DNA of 64,000 nt. Source: Blautia sp. GTDB taxonomy: Bacteria > Bacillota > Clostridia > Lachnospirales > Lachnospiraceae. The notes beneath the pieces were generated by a model. That model was given only the letters and a program-made list of their open reading frames with translations, was not told the origin of the DNA and ran no database searches. Every line of letters starts with the position of its first letter. Positions within the stretch are counted from its first letter, which is position 1. The stretch lies in assembly GCA_021772055.1 (NCBI GenBank), contig JAETNR010000018.1, positions 1 to 64,000 of the forward strand, in the 5' to 3' direction. This document shows positions 18,425 to 26,844 of the stretch, piece after piece. The translations under genes were made by a program, and so were the position numbers.

Positions 18425-18631
18425 CCCCATCACCTCCGAGGCCATTTTTGTTATCCAGCATAATAGCACCATCCTTTCTGTAATAGAATGGGCGGATTTG
18501 CAGCAAAATATGTGTGGAAGGACGAAAATACAGATACATTTTCCTTTGTTTGTGTTATGATGGATGTGGAAAATATCAGTGATGACCAGAAATATGAAAA
18601 AGAATAGATGAAGCAAAAGGAGAATAAAGAA

Positions 18632-19111
18632 ATGACGGATCGTAAAATGAAACGAGTGGAGGATTCCATTACAGAACAGTCCCATTTGATCATGCCGAAG
18701 TCTCTGAATTCTGCGGGCTATCTGTTTGGCGGGGAACTGCTGGCGTGGATCGATGAAACTGCCGGTATCGTAGGAAGGCGCCATGCAGAGGGAAATGTGG
18801 TGACAGTTGCCGTTGACAATATGTATTTTAAAGCAGGAGCAAAGGTTAATGACATGATCGTCCTGATCGGGCGTCTGACTTATGTGGGGCATTCCTCTAT
18901 GGAGGTGCGTATTGATACCTATCGGGAGGCCAGTGATGGGAAAAGGACTATGATAAACCGTGCATATTTTACAATGGTGGGAACAGATGAAAACCAAAGA
19001 CCTGTGGAAGTGCCCGGTCTGATTATAGAGGGGGTCACCCAGCAGATAGAGAATGAAGCTGCATTGAAACGAGCAGAGCTGTGGAAGAGAAGGCGCAGGG
19101 AAGGGTTCTAA
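18632..19111 (+). CDS. Acyl-CoA thioesterase (hotdog fold, YciA-like)
   Basis: 159 residues from the ATG at 18632, after AAAGGAG. The hotdog signature LNSAGYLFGGELLAWIDETA contains the catalytic Asp, followed by VAVDNMYFKAGAKVND and the RINRAYFTMVG-like strand. It hydrolyses acyl-CoA thioesters and is probably a hexamer of single hotdog domains. It is a single-gene unit between a divergent small gene and a bidirectional terminator at 19134-19166. Confidence 0.85.
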   Translation: MTDRKMKRVEDSITEQSHLIMPKSLNSAGYLFGGELLAWIDETAGIVGRRHAEGNVVTVAVDNMYFKAGAKVNDMIVLIGRLTYVGHSSMEVRIDTYREASDGKRTMINRAYFTMVGTDENQRPVEVPGLIIEGVTQQIENEAALKRAELWKRRRREGF

Positions 19112-19133
19112 AAGAATAAAAAGGGAAGAAAAA

Positions 19134-19166
19134 AGCGCAGTGCTTATGAGACTGCGCTTCTTTTTA
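19134..19166 (+). terminator. Bidirectional terminator between thioesterase and MATE genes
   Basis: AGCGCAGT (19134-19141) pairs perfectly with ACTGCGCT (19151-19158) over a 9-nt loop, with TCTTTTT after it and AAAAAA before it. The MATE stop codon (19144-19146) lies inside the loop. Confidence 0.85.
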
Positions 19167-20493
19167 ATGAAATAATTTTAAAGCAGATAATAAAAAATAC
19201 AATTCCGAATACAGAAGAGATTGGGGCGGCCAATCCCACCATGGTTAATGTTGTGTCCGGCAGTCTGGACATATAGAGGGAGACTGGTATCCTGATACAT
19301 AAAGCGGAGACCATCCCCTGCAGCATTACGGGAATAGAGATTCCACAGCCATTAAAGTATCCTATGAAGCTGAATAATACGCAGGTTAGAATACAATCGC
19401 TGCAAAATCCCTTTAAATATGCTGCGCTTTCTGTGATGACTGCTGTATCACTTGTAAAGATTCCGGAAAGAACAGATCCGCCGAAAAAACCAAGGCAAAA
19501 CATCAATAAGCCAACCACGCTGCCTCCGGCCATTGCTGTAAAAAATCCCTGTATGGCACGTTTTTTCTTTCCGGCTCCTATGTTTTGGGCAACAAAGGCG
19601 GACAGACTCTGCATCAGTGCGGAAGGAATCAGCATGATAAAGGTAACCACCTTCTGTGCAACTCCATAACCTGCGGAAGGCATAAGCCCCATTCCATTGA
19701 CAATGGAATTGATTACAAGGAAAGAAATCTGCACGGTAGTTTCCTGTAATGCAATAGGTATTCCTGTTCCCAAAATATGCGTTAACTCCTGTTTGTAAAT
19801 TCTTAATTGATTTTTCGTAAATGTGATTTCAAGTTTTTGGCGGGCTAATACAAATAAAGATATGATAACTGATACAAATTGGGCAAGCACTGTCGCAAGC
19901 GCCGCACCTGCAACATCCATTTTAAATACGCCTACAAACAGGAAATCGCCGATGATATTGACTACACAGGCAATTCCAACGAAAAGCAGCGGTAGATTTG
20001 AATTCCCAATGCCTCTGAGAATACTGCTGATCACATTATAAGCTATGATGACTATGATACCTCCGAAGCAGATATGGAGATACAGGATTGTCTTTTCGGC
20101 TGCCTGCGCAGGAACCTGCAGCGTTTCTACAAGAAAACCTGTGCATAATTCAAAAATAAGGGTAAATAAGAGTCCGATTACAGCAAAGAGAATGATCGTA
20201 GTTCCTATGGCATCACCGGCTTTTTTTGCATTGCGTTCTCCAATATGTTTTCCGATGGTGACGGTACTTCCCATGGCAAGACTTGTTATGATAAAGGTCA
20301 CCATTGCCATGAAGGAGCTCCCTGTTCCTACAGCAGAAATCCCGGATGCATCCGAAAACATTCCGATCACAAGCAAATCAACTGCTCCATAGGCCGCCTG
20401 CAGAATAAGAGCCCCCAGTACCGGAATAGAAAATCGGACAAGGGCTGCACCTACGGAGCCTTGTGTAAATGAAGTTTTTTTAGAGTTTTCCAT
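19144..20493 (-). CDS. MATE-family multidrug efflux transporter
   Basis: 449 residues with about twelve membrane helices in two similar halves. Typical pieces are LVRFSIPVLGALILQAAYGAVD at the N-terminus, SILRGIGNSNLPLLFVG in the first half and AFVAQNIGAGKKKRAIQG at the start of the second half. It exports cationic drugs or metabolites using an ion gradient. It lies 6 nt downstream of a MarR regulator in the same operon and is presumably repressed by it. Confidence 0.92.
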   Translation of the reverse strand: MENSKKTSFTQGSVGAALVRFSIPVLGALILQAAYGAVDLLVIGMFSDASGISAVGTGSSFMAMVTFIITSLAMGSTVTIGKHIGERNAKKAGDAIGTTIILFAVIGLLFTLIFELCTGFLVETLQVPAQAAEKTILYLHICFGGIIVIIAYNVISSILRGIGNSNLPLLFVGIACVVNIIGDFLFVGVFKMDVAGAALATVLAQFVSVIISLFVLARQKLEITFTKNQLRIYKQELTHILGTGIPIALQETTVQISFLVINSIVNGMGLMPSAGYGVAQKVVTFIMLIPSALMQSLSAFVAQNIGAGKKKRAIQGFFTAMAGGSVVGLLMFCLGFFGGSVLSGIFTSDTAVITESAAYLKGFCSDCILTCVLFSFIGYFNGCGISIPVMLQGMVSALCIRIPVSLYMSRLPDTTLTMVGLAAPISSVFGIVFFIICFKIISLKRSAVS

Positions 20494-20499
20494 TATGTT

Positions 20500-20961
20500 T
20501 CATCTTTCTTTATTAAGTGTTTTAGGCATTGCTTCTTTGAATTTTCTAATAATTTCAACCGTTTGTTTTATCTGGTCAGGAGATAGATCCTGCATATTTT
20601 CGGCCCATGTACTATGAAAATCCAAAACATATTTTTTTACATAACGATAGCCCAGATCTGTCAATTTCAATAAAATAACTCTGCCGTCTGCTTGATCCTG
20701 ATATTTCTCAATCAATTTTTGGTCTGAGAGTTCGTTTACCAGCTTCGTTATGCTGGGCATGGTGGTTCCCAGTTTATTGCTTACACTACTTACCCGGCAT
20801 CCTTCGGCATTATTTTGTAATTCGTATACTGCATGAAGAACATAGTTGTGCCGGGGCTTCATGCCTTTCGGAAGCTTCGGAAGCGTGTCGGTGATTCTTT
20901 TTGCTTCAAAACAACTGTCTAATAAAAGCTCTACCATGTGTGCATCCATATTTTGATTCAT
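20500..20961 (-). CDS. MarR-family transcriptional regulator
   Basis: 153 residues with the winged helix of the MarR family: VSSVSNKLGTTMPSITKLV is the recognition helix-turn-helix, and YQDQADGRVILLKLTDLG is the wing with its D-x-R-x-x-x-L pattern. It heads an operon with a MATE exporter. A 12-bp perfect palindrome lies 33 bp upstream at 20994-21005, a likely autoregulatory operator. Confidence 0.9.
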   Translation of the reverse strand: MNQNMDAHMVELLLDSCFEAKRITDTLPKLPKGMKPRHNYVLHAVYELQNNAEGCRVSSVSNKLGTTMPSITKLVNELSDQKLIEKYQDQADGRVILLKLTDLGYRYVKKYVLDFHSTWAENMQDLSPDQIKQTVEIIRKFKEAMPKTLNKER

Positions 20962-20993
20962 AAATGGATCCTTTCCTATATAGTATTTATCTA

Positions 20994-21005
20994 AGATAAT
21001 TATCT
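20994..21005. promoter_or_regulatory. Candidate MarR operator 1
   Basis: AGATAATTATCT is a perfect 12-bp palindrome upstream of the MarR gene. Its core GATAATTATC recurs at 21098-21107 before the cellulase gene. Confidence 0.55.
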
Positions 21006-21097
21006 TTGGTAAGCATATAACAGGACACTAAAAATGTCAATAGGAAAATGTTACTGTTTTTGAACTTGTGTTTTGTCAAATTTATTTATATAATATG

Positions 21098-21107
21098 GAT
21101 AATTATC
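21098..21107. promoter_or_regulatory. Candidate MarR operator 2
   Basis: GATAATTATC, identical to the core of the palindrome at 20994-21005, lies 54 bp before the GH5 start. It may place the cellulase gene under the same MarR protein. Confidence 0.45.
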
Positions 21108-21160
21108 GGAGCTGAAGATGTGGCAAGGGATGAAAGATGCGAAAGGGGAAGGAGCACATC

Positions 21161-22558
21161 ATGAATGAGTTGGATAAAAAGAATGGGTTGGGAAGATTGT
21201 GGCCGGTATTGTTCTGTATATTCCTCCTGGGAGGATTCATGGGAATCACGGTTCATGGGAAAGAGAGCCTGGCAGTAAATGCGCAGATGCATGAACAGTG
21301 GGAGAGCGAAGGGGCTTTTTGGGCAAAGATTACAATTACAATTTCTAACGAAACAGATGTTCCGGCAGAAAACTGGAAGCTTATGTTTCCTCTGCCTGAG
21401 GGCGGAGAAATTCAGGATATCTGGAATGGCGAGGAAAGTGTAACGGAAGAAAATATGATGATTACAGCCGTCAGTTATAATACTGTTATCTCTGAAGGGG
21501 AAAAGATAGAGGTGGGGTTTATTATCCGGACAGCAGAGAAAATGGAACTGCCCCAGGTAAAGGTGACGGCGGATATGGGAGAATGGACGGAGGAGGAAGT
21601 GAAAGTGATGTCACAGAGTGCAGAGAGCAAAACCGATAGCTGTGTTTATGACGGAAAAGGAGTGTCCGTTCACGGGCAGCTTCGGGTAGAGGGAACACAG
21701 CTTTTAGATGAACAGGGAAAGCAGGTTGTACTTCACGGTATGAGTTCTCATGGAATGGCCTGGTATCCCCAATTTACCGGTGAGCATACATTAGAAAGCA
21801 TTCGGGAAAAAGGGGGAAATATCTTTCGAGCAGCTATGTATACGGCAGAAACCGGAGGGTACTGCGAAGGAAATGCACAGGAAGCGAAACAATTAACTTT
21901 CGATGCAGTGGACAGAGCCATCGCTTTGGATCTGTATGTTGTGATTGACTGGCATATTTTAAGTGACCATACTCCACAGCTCCACAAAGAAGAGGCTCTG
22001 GAGTTTTTCAAAGAAGCATCTGAACGATATGCAGGGAACCCTGCAGTAATTTATGAAATCTGTAATGAGCCGAATGGTACGGACTGGAGCAGTGATATTA
22101 AACCCTATGCCATGGAGGTGATTCCCGTAATCCGGAAAAACTCGCCGGAAGCGGTGGTTTTGGTGGGATGCAATACCTGGAGCCAGGATGTGGATGTGGC
22201 GTCCATGGACAAACTGGATTTTGAAAACGTGATGTATACCTTCCATTTTTATGCAGGAACCCATATGCTGGATGCTTTCCGGGGAAAAATAGAAACGGCA
22301 TTAGGCAACGGCTGCGGTATCTTTGTTTCAGAATGGGGAACCAGCCGTGCTGACGGAAGCAACGGAGTATTTCCGGAAGAAAGCCGGAGATGGCTGGATT
22401 ACCTGGATGAAAAGGGAATGAGCTGGATTAACTGGTCGCTGTCAGATAAGGAGGAATCCTCTGCGGCTTTTTTGCCCGGTACAGACAGTGAGAACTTTGG
22501 GGAGGAGGATCTTAGTGAATCCGGAAGGTTTGTATTTGATGCTTTGAATGGTAATTAA
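21161..22558 (+). CDS. Secreted GH5 endoglucanase with N-terminal CBM2-like module
   Basis: 465 residues from the ATG at 21161, after AAGGAG. A signal or anchor helix (LWPVLFCIFLLGGFMGI) is followed by a module at 38-140 that looks like a CBM2-type cellulose-binding domain (FWAKITITISNETDVPAENW). The GH5 barrel spans about 170-455: the acid/base is Glu303 in YEICNEPNG, the nucleophile Glu391 in FVSEWGTS, with DWHILSD on an earlier strand. This fits the subfamily-2 endoglucanases. It probably cuts beta-1,4-glucan outside the cell, feeding the cellobiose genes 4-10 kb downstream. A terminator follows immediately. Confidence 0.9.
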   Translation: MNELDKKNGLGRLWPVLFCIFLLGGFMGITVHGKESLAVNAQMHEQWESEGAFWAKITITISNETDVPAENWKLMFPLPEGGEIQDIWNGEESVTEENMMITAVSYNTVISEGEKIEVGFIIRTAEKMELPQVKVTADMGEWTEEEVKVMSQSAESKTDSCVYDGKGVSVHGQLRVEGTQLLDEQGKQVVLHGMSSHGMAWYPQFTGEHTLESIREKGGNIFRAAMYTAETGGYCEGNAQEAKQLTFDAVDRAIALDLYVVIDWHILSDHTPQLHKEEALEFFKEASERYAGNPAVIYEICNEPNGTDWSSDIKPYAMEVIPVIRKNSPEAVVLVGCNTWSQDVDVASMDKLDFENVMYTFHFYAGTHMLDAFRGKIETALGNGCGIFVSEWGTSRADGSNGVFPEESRRWLDYLDEKGMSWINWSLSDKEESSAAFLPGTDSENFGEEDLSESGRFVFDALNGN

Positions 22559-22585
22559 GAAGCTGCTGCGGCAGCTTCTTTTTTT
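22557..22585 (+). terminator. Terminator of the cellulase gene
   Basis: AAGAAGCTGC pairs perfectly with GCAGCTTCTT over a TGCG loop, followed by five more T. It begins inside the stop codon of the cellulase gene. Confidence 0.92.
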
Positions 22586-22689
22586 ACGAACATTTTACAG
22601 ATTCATGGTTTTAGATTTAACCTTGCCCTCCTATAATCAGGCTTGTCAATGAGGTAATAAGAAAAAAGAAGATAAAGGAGAAAAAAATA

Positions 22690-23550
22690 ATGAAGAAAAA
22701 AATCGCAGTAATGTTATGTACAGCAATTATGGGAGTTACAGTATTGGCAGGTACAGTAAGTGCAGCAAGCGGAACGATTAATGTTGTTTCTCGTGAGGAG
22801 GGCTCCGGTACCCGCGGTGCTTTTATTGAGCTGTTCGGCGTGCAGGAAGAGCAGGACGGCAAAAAGGTGGATATGACCACATTGGATGCAAGCATTACCA
22901 ACAGCACTTCGGTAATGATGACTACCGTAGCAGGGGATGAAAACGCCCTTGGCTACATTTCCCTTGGCTCCCTGAATGATACCGTAAAGGCTCTGAAAAT
23001 CGACGGCGTAGAGGCAAATGCTGAGAACGTATCCAACGATACTTATAAGGTTTCACGTCCTTTCAATATTGTGACGGGAAAAGAGGTAAGCGACAGTGCC
23101 CAGGATTTCATTAACTTTATCATGAGTGCTGAGGGCCAGCAGGTGATCGAGGATAACGGTTACATCAAAAAGGACGCAGAGGCTCCTGCATATGAGGGAG
23201 GAAACGCTTCCGGCACCATCACGGTTGCAGGCTCATCCTCTGTAGCACCTGTGATGGAGAAACTGAAAGAGGCCTATGAGAAACTGAATGCTGATGTGAC
23301 AGTAGAAGTACAGCAGAGCGATTCCACCACAGGAGTAACTTCTGCAATTGAGGGTGTGTGTGATATCGGGATGGCTTCCCGTGAACTGAAGCCGGAAGAG
23401 GAAGAACAGGGAGTAACCGGCCAGGTGATTGCAATCGACGGAATCGCAGTGATCGTAAACAATACCAACGAACTGGAAGATATGACAAGCGAACAGGTTA
23501 AGGCAATCTTTACCGGTGAGACCACAGAGTGGGAAGAACTTGCAGAGTAA
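22690..23550 (+). CDS. pstS: Phosphate-binding protein PstS with circularly permuted order
   Basis: 286 residues with a signal peptide (MKKKIAVMLC to about Ala26) and no lipobox. The two PstS halves are in reverse order. Residues 30-160 carry VVSREEGSGTRGAF, LGYISLGSLN and EGQQVIEDNGYI, which normally end the protein. Residues 174-286 carry GTITVAGSSSVAPVMEKL, GVCDIGMASRELK and IAVIVNN, which normally begin it, and then stop at FTGETTEWEELAE. Both phosphate-contacting loops (SREEGSGTR and GSSSV) are present, so binding is plausible. It heads pstSCAB-phoU. A TATAAT at 22632-22637 without a good -35 box suggests an activator-dependent promoter. Confidence 0.9.
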   Translation: MKKKIAVMLCTAIMGVTVLAGTVSAASGTINVVSREEGSGTRGAFIELFGVQEEQDGKKVDMTTLDASITNSTSVMMTTVAGDENALGYISLGSLNDTVKALKIDGVEANAENVSNDTYKVSRPFNIVTGKEVSDSAQDFINFIMSAEGQQVIEDNGYIKKDAEAPAYEGGNASGTITVAGSSSVAPVMEKLKEAYEKLNADVTVEVQQSDSTTGVTSAIEGVCDIGMASRELKPEEEEQGVTGQVIAIDGIAVIVNNTNELEDMTSEQVKAIFTGETTEWEELAE

Positions 23551-23572
23551 ATGCAAAGGAAAGGATAGTATT

Positions 23573-24430
23573 ATGAGCCATATCAAAGAAAAGGGGATGA
23601 AGCTCATATTTATGATTGCCGCCTGTACTTCAGTACTGGCGGTATTCCTTATCTGCTTCTTCCTGTTTGCAAACGGGCTTCCGGCCATTGGAAAGATTGG
23701 GCCGCTGAAGTTTTTATTTGGAAAAGTGTGGCGGCCTTCGAATGGAATTTACGGAATCTTTCCTATGATCGTGGCCAGTATTTATGTCACCGGCGGAGCA
23801 ATTCTTATGGGGGTTCCCATTGCGCTGTTTACCTCAGTATTCATGGCACGATACTGTCCAAAGAAGATTTACGGACCATTAAAATCCGGCATTGAATTGA
23901 TGGCAGGAGTTCCTTCTATCGTATACGGCTTCTTTGGTTTGATTCTTTTGGTGCCTTTGATCCGGAGGATTTTCGGAGGAACGGGAACCAGTATGTTGGC
24001 GGCTTCCCTGCTTTTGGGCATGATGATTCTGCCGACCATTATCGGTGTAACAGAGTCTGCGATTCGAAGTGTGCCGGAAAGCTACTACGAGGGATCTCTT
24101 GCTTTGGGAGCTACCAGGGAACGGAGCATTTTTTTCGTAGTACTTCCTGCAGCAAAATCGGGAATTCTGGCAGGGGTGGTCCTGGGAATCGGCCGCGCTA
24201 TCGGAGAAACCATGGCGGTGATCATGGTGGCGGGAAACCAGCCGAGAATGCCGCAGGGCCTTTTAAAGGGAGTCCGGACCATGACGGCAAATATTGTAAC
24301 AGAGATGGGCTATGCGTCCGGCCTTCACAGAGAAAGTCTGATTGCGACGGCAGTAGTGCTGTTTATTTTCATTCTGATCATAAACCTGAGCCTTTCTCTG
24401 CTGAACAGGAGGAACGAACATGCAGATTGA
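23573..24430 (+). CDS. pstC: Phosphate ABC transporter permease PstC
   Basis: 285 residues from the ATG at 23573 (AAAGGATAG site). Six membrane helices are visible. Family marks include GIYGIFPMIVASIYVTGGAI, GVPSIVYGFFGLILLV and the EAA-type loop ESYYEGSLALGATRERSIFF. It pairs with PstA to form the phosphate channel. Its end overlaps the start of pstA by 11 nt. Confidence 0.95.
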   Translation: MSHIKEKGMKLIFMIAACTSVLAVFLICFFLFANGLPAIGKIGPLKFLFGKVWRPSNGIYGIFPMIVASIYVTGGAILMGVPIALFTSVFMARYCPKKIYGPLKSGIELMAGVPSIVYGFFGLILLVPLIRRIFGGTGTSMLAASLLLGMMILPTIIGVTESAIRSVPESYYEGSLALGATRERSIFFVVLPAAKSGILAGVVLGIGRAIGETMAVIMVAGNQPRMPQGLLKGVRTMTANIVTEMGYASGLHRESLIATAVVLFIFILIINLSLSLLNRRNEHAD

Positions 24431-25328
24431 GACAAGTGCAGTTTGGGAAGGAAAGAAAGAGGAGAAAAAGAAAAATGCGTTTTCCATGGGCATCCGGCTG
24501 AAATCCTATCAGGGACATCCCGGCTCCGGATTACTGGCGCTGATGGTGGTGCTTGCGGCTGTGCTGACCTTTGCGATGCTGGCGTTTTTGATCATTTATA
24601 TCCTTGTAAAAGGAATTCCCTATTTGAGCGCAGATTTGTTCAGCCCGGTATATACCTCGGAAAATGTATCCCTGGTACCCTCGCTGATCAATACTTTTAT
24701 CATGACGGAGGTTTCTGTTTTGATTGCGGCACCCCTTGGGATTTTCGCGGCGATCTATCTGGTGGAATATGCAAAAAGAGGGAGCCGTTTTGTGAAAGTG
24801 ATACGTATTACTGCGGAAACTCTTTCCGGCATTCCATCCATCGTATACGGACTTTTCGGCATGCTGTTTTTTGTGGTGACGCTGCAATGGGGACTGAGTC
24901 TTCTGTCAGGGGCTTTTACCATGGTCATCATGGTGCTTCCGCTGATTATGCGTACTGCGGAGGAGGCGCTGAAATCCGTGCCGGATTCTTACAGGGAGGC
25001 AAGCTTCGGCCTGGGGGCAGGCAAGCTTCGCACTATTTTTACCATTGTGCTTCCATCGGCAGTGCCGGGAATTCTGGCAGGTGTGATTCTGGCTATCGGA
25101 CGGGTGGTGGGAGAGACGGCGGCCCTGATCTACACAGCAGGCACGGTGACTGCGGTACCAAAAAGTCTTATGGGGTCCGGGCGAACCCTGGCTCTCCATA
25201 TGTATGTGCTATCCAGTGAGGGCCTTCATATGAACCAGGCATCTGCTACCGCTGTTGTGATCCTGCTGTTTGTACTTCTGATCAACGGGATTTCCGGAAT
25301 GATTGCCAGAAAAATTGGGAAAGGATGA
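24420..25328 (+). CDS. pstA: Phosphate ABC transporter permease PstA
   Basis: 302 residues from the ATG at 24420, after AGGAGG, overlapping pstC by 11 nt. The N-terminus has a hydrophilic extension (about 35 residues, Glu/Lys-rich) before the first helix. Typical parts are GIFAAIYLVEYAKRGSRFVK, LSGIPSIVYGLFGMLFFV and the loop DSYREASFGLGAGKLRTIFT. Confidence 0.95.
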   Translation: MQIETSAVWEGKKEEKKKNAFSMGIRLKSYQGHPGSGLLALMVVLAAVLTFAMLAFLIIYILVKGIPYLSADLFSPVYTSENVSLVPSLINTFIMTEVSVLIAAPLGIFAAIYLVEYAKRGSRFVKVIRITAETLSGIPSIVYGLFGMLFFVVTLQWGLSLLSGAFTMVIMVLPLIMRTAEEALKSVPDSYREASFGLGAGKLRTIFTIVLPSAVPGILAGVILAIGRVVGETAALIYTAGTVTAVPKSLMGSGRTLALHMYVLSSEGLHMNQASATAVVILLFVLLINGISGMIARKIGKG

Positions 25329-25334
25329 TCCATT

Positions 25335-26093
25335 ATGAGCGAGACGACAAAGATTACTGTGGAAAATATGGACCTCCATTACGGTTCTCTCCACGCTTTG
25401 AAAAATATCAACATCAATATTCCGGAGAAGGAGATTACAGCTTTTATCGGGCCAAGCGGCTGTGGAAAATCGACTCTTCTAAAATCTCTGAACCGTATGA
25501 ATGATCTGGTGGAAGGCTGCGTGATTACAGGTAAGGTTCTTCTGGATGGAGAGGATATTTACGGTGATATGGATGTGAACCTGCTTCGGAAGAGAGTGGG
25601 GATGGTGTTTCAGAAACCGAATCCTTTTCCTATGAGCATTTATGACAACATTGCATATGGTCCCAGGACACATGGAATTCGTTCCAAAGCCCGTCTGGAT
25701 GAAATTGTGGAAAAATCTCTGCGGGACGCAGCGATATGGGATGAGGTGAAAGATCGCTTGAAAAAGAGTGCACTGGGGATGTCCGGAGGGCAGCAGCAGA
25801 GACTATGCATTGCCCGGGCACTGGCTGTGCAGCCGGAGGTTTTACTTATGGATGAGCCTACCTCTGCTCTGGACCCCATTTCTACTTCCAAAATTGAAGA
25901 GCTGGCGCTGGAACTGAAGAAAAACTACACCATTGTCATGGTGACGCACAATATGCAGCAGGCCACCCGTATTTCTGACAAAACCGCTTTCTTCCTGCTG
26001 GGAGAGATTGTGGAGTTTGACAATACAGATAAGCTGTTTTCCATGCCTCGGGATAGACGTACAGAGGATTACATTACAGGGAGGTTTGGCTAA
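25335..26093 (+). CDS. pstB: Phosphate ABC transporter ATP-binding protein PstB
   Basis: 252 residues, standard for PstB. Walker A is GPSGCGKST near residue 36, the Q-loop is [11 protein letters not shown], the signature is [15 protein letters not shown], and Walker B is [13 protein letters not shown], followed by the switch His in VTHNM. It powers PstC/PstA. Only 6 nt separate it from pstA, and phoU starts 1 nt after its stop. Confidence 0.97.
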   Translation: MSETTKITVENMDLHYGSLHALKNININIPEKEITAFIGPSGCGKSTLLKSLNRMNDLVEGCVITGKVLLDGEDIYGDMDVNLLRKRVGMVFQKPNPFPMSIYDNIAYGPRTHGIRSKARLDEIVEKSLRDAAIWDEVKDRLKKSALGMSGGQQQRLCIARALAVQPEVLLMDEPTSALDPISTSKIEELALELKKNYTIVMVTHNMQQATRISDKTAFFLLGEIVEFDNTDKLFSMPRDRRTEDYITGRFG

Positions 26094-26094
26094 T

Positions 26095-26754
26095 ATGGCA
26101 ACACATTTTGAACTTCAGCTGGAAGAGTTAAAAAGACAGCTGATTACGATGGGAAGCCTTTGCGAAAAGGCCATTTCTTTTTCCGCAAAAGCTGTGCAGG
26201 GCTCTGCAAAAGAGTATGCACCTCAGGTGTTTGAAACGGATAAGATGATAGACAGCAAGGAACGGGAAATTGAAAATCTCTGCATAAGGCTGCTGCTCCA
26301 TCAGCATCCGGTAGCACGGGATTTGCGGGAGGTTTCCGCTGCCCTGAAAATGGTGTCGGATATGGAACGGATCGGGGATCAGGCAGCAGATATTGCGGAC
26401 CTGTCCGTATATATTGAAAAAAATCCTGCAGCCGGTCAGCTGGGCATTGGACAGATGGCAGATATCACAGTGCGCATGGTGACGGAAAGCATTGACTCCT
26501 TTGTGAAAAACGATCTGATCCTTTGCCAGAAGGTGATCCGCGACGATGATCTGGTGGACGAAAGGTTCAACAGTATAAAAGAGAAACTGGCAGAGCTGAT
26601 TTACGGAGGAAATCTGGAAGCCAAGACCGGCCTGGATTTTCTTATGACAGCAAAGTATTTGGAACGGATCGGAGATCACGCGGTGAATATTGCTGAGTGG
26701 GTAGAATATTCCCTTACCGGAGTGCACAAAAGTAATGAACATCATTTGACTTAA
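26095..26754 (+). CDS. phoU: Phosphate signalling protein PhoU
   Basis: 219 residues from the ATG at 26095, immediately after the pstB stop, with GGGAGG inside pstB as its ribosome site. Two three-helix repeats each carry the metal-binding pattern (KMVSDMERIGDQAADIADL and AKYLERIGDHAVNIAEWV). It links Pst transport status to the PhoR/PhoB-type phosphate response; no PhoR or PhoB gene is in the window. A terminator follows at 26786. Confidence 0.95.
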   Translation: MATHFELQLEELKRQLITMGSLCEKAISFSAKAVQGSAKEYAPQVFETDKMIDSKEREIENLCIRLLLHQHPVARDLREVSAALKMVSDMERIGDQAADIADLSVYIEKNPAAGQLGIGQMADITVRMVTESIDSFVKNDLILCQKVIRDDDLVDERFNSIKEKLAELIYGGNLEAKTGLDFLMTAKYLERIGDHAVNIAEWVEYSLTGVHKSNEHHLT

Positions 26755-26785
26755 CTGAAGAAAAAATAGGAGGGAAGAAAGATGC

Positions 26786-26828
26786 AGGGCTTCCGCTGAC
26801 CTGTAAAGTCGGCAGAAGCCCTTCTTTG
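26786..26828 (+). terminator. Terminator of the pst operon
   Basis: AGGGCTTC (26786 on) pairs with GAAGCCCT, and the stem extends inward through GC/GC and GAC/GTC with minor mismatches. TCTTTG follows. It faces the convergent cellobiose phosphorylase gene. Confidence 0.75.
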
Positions 26829-26844
26829 TATATTCTTTCAGGAT

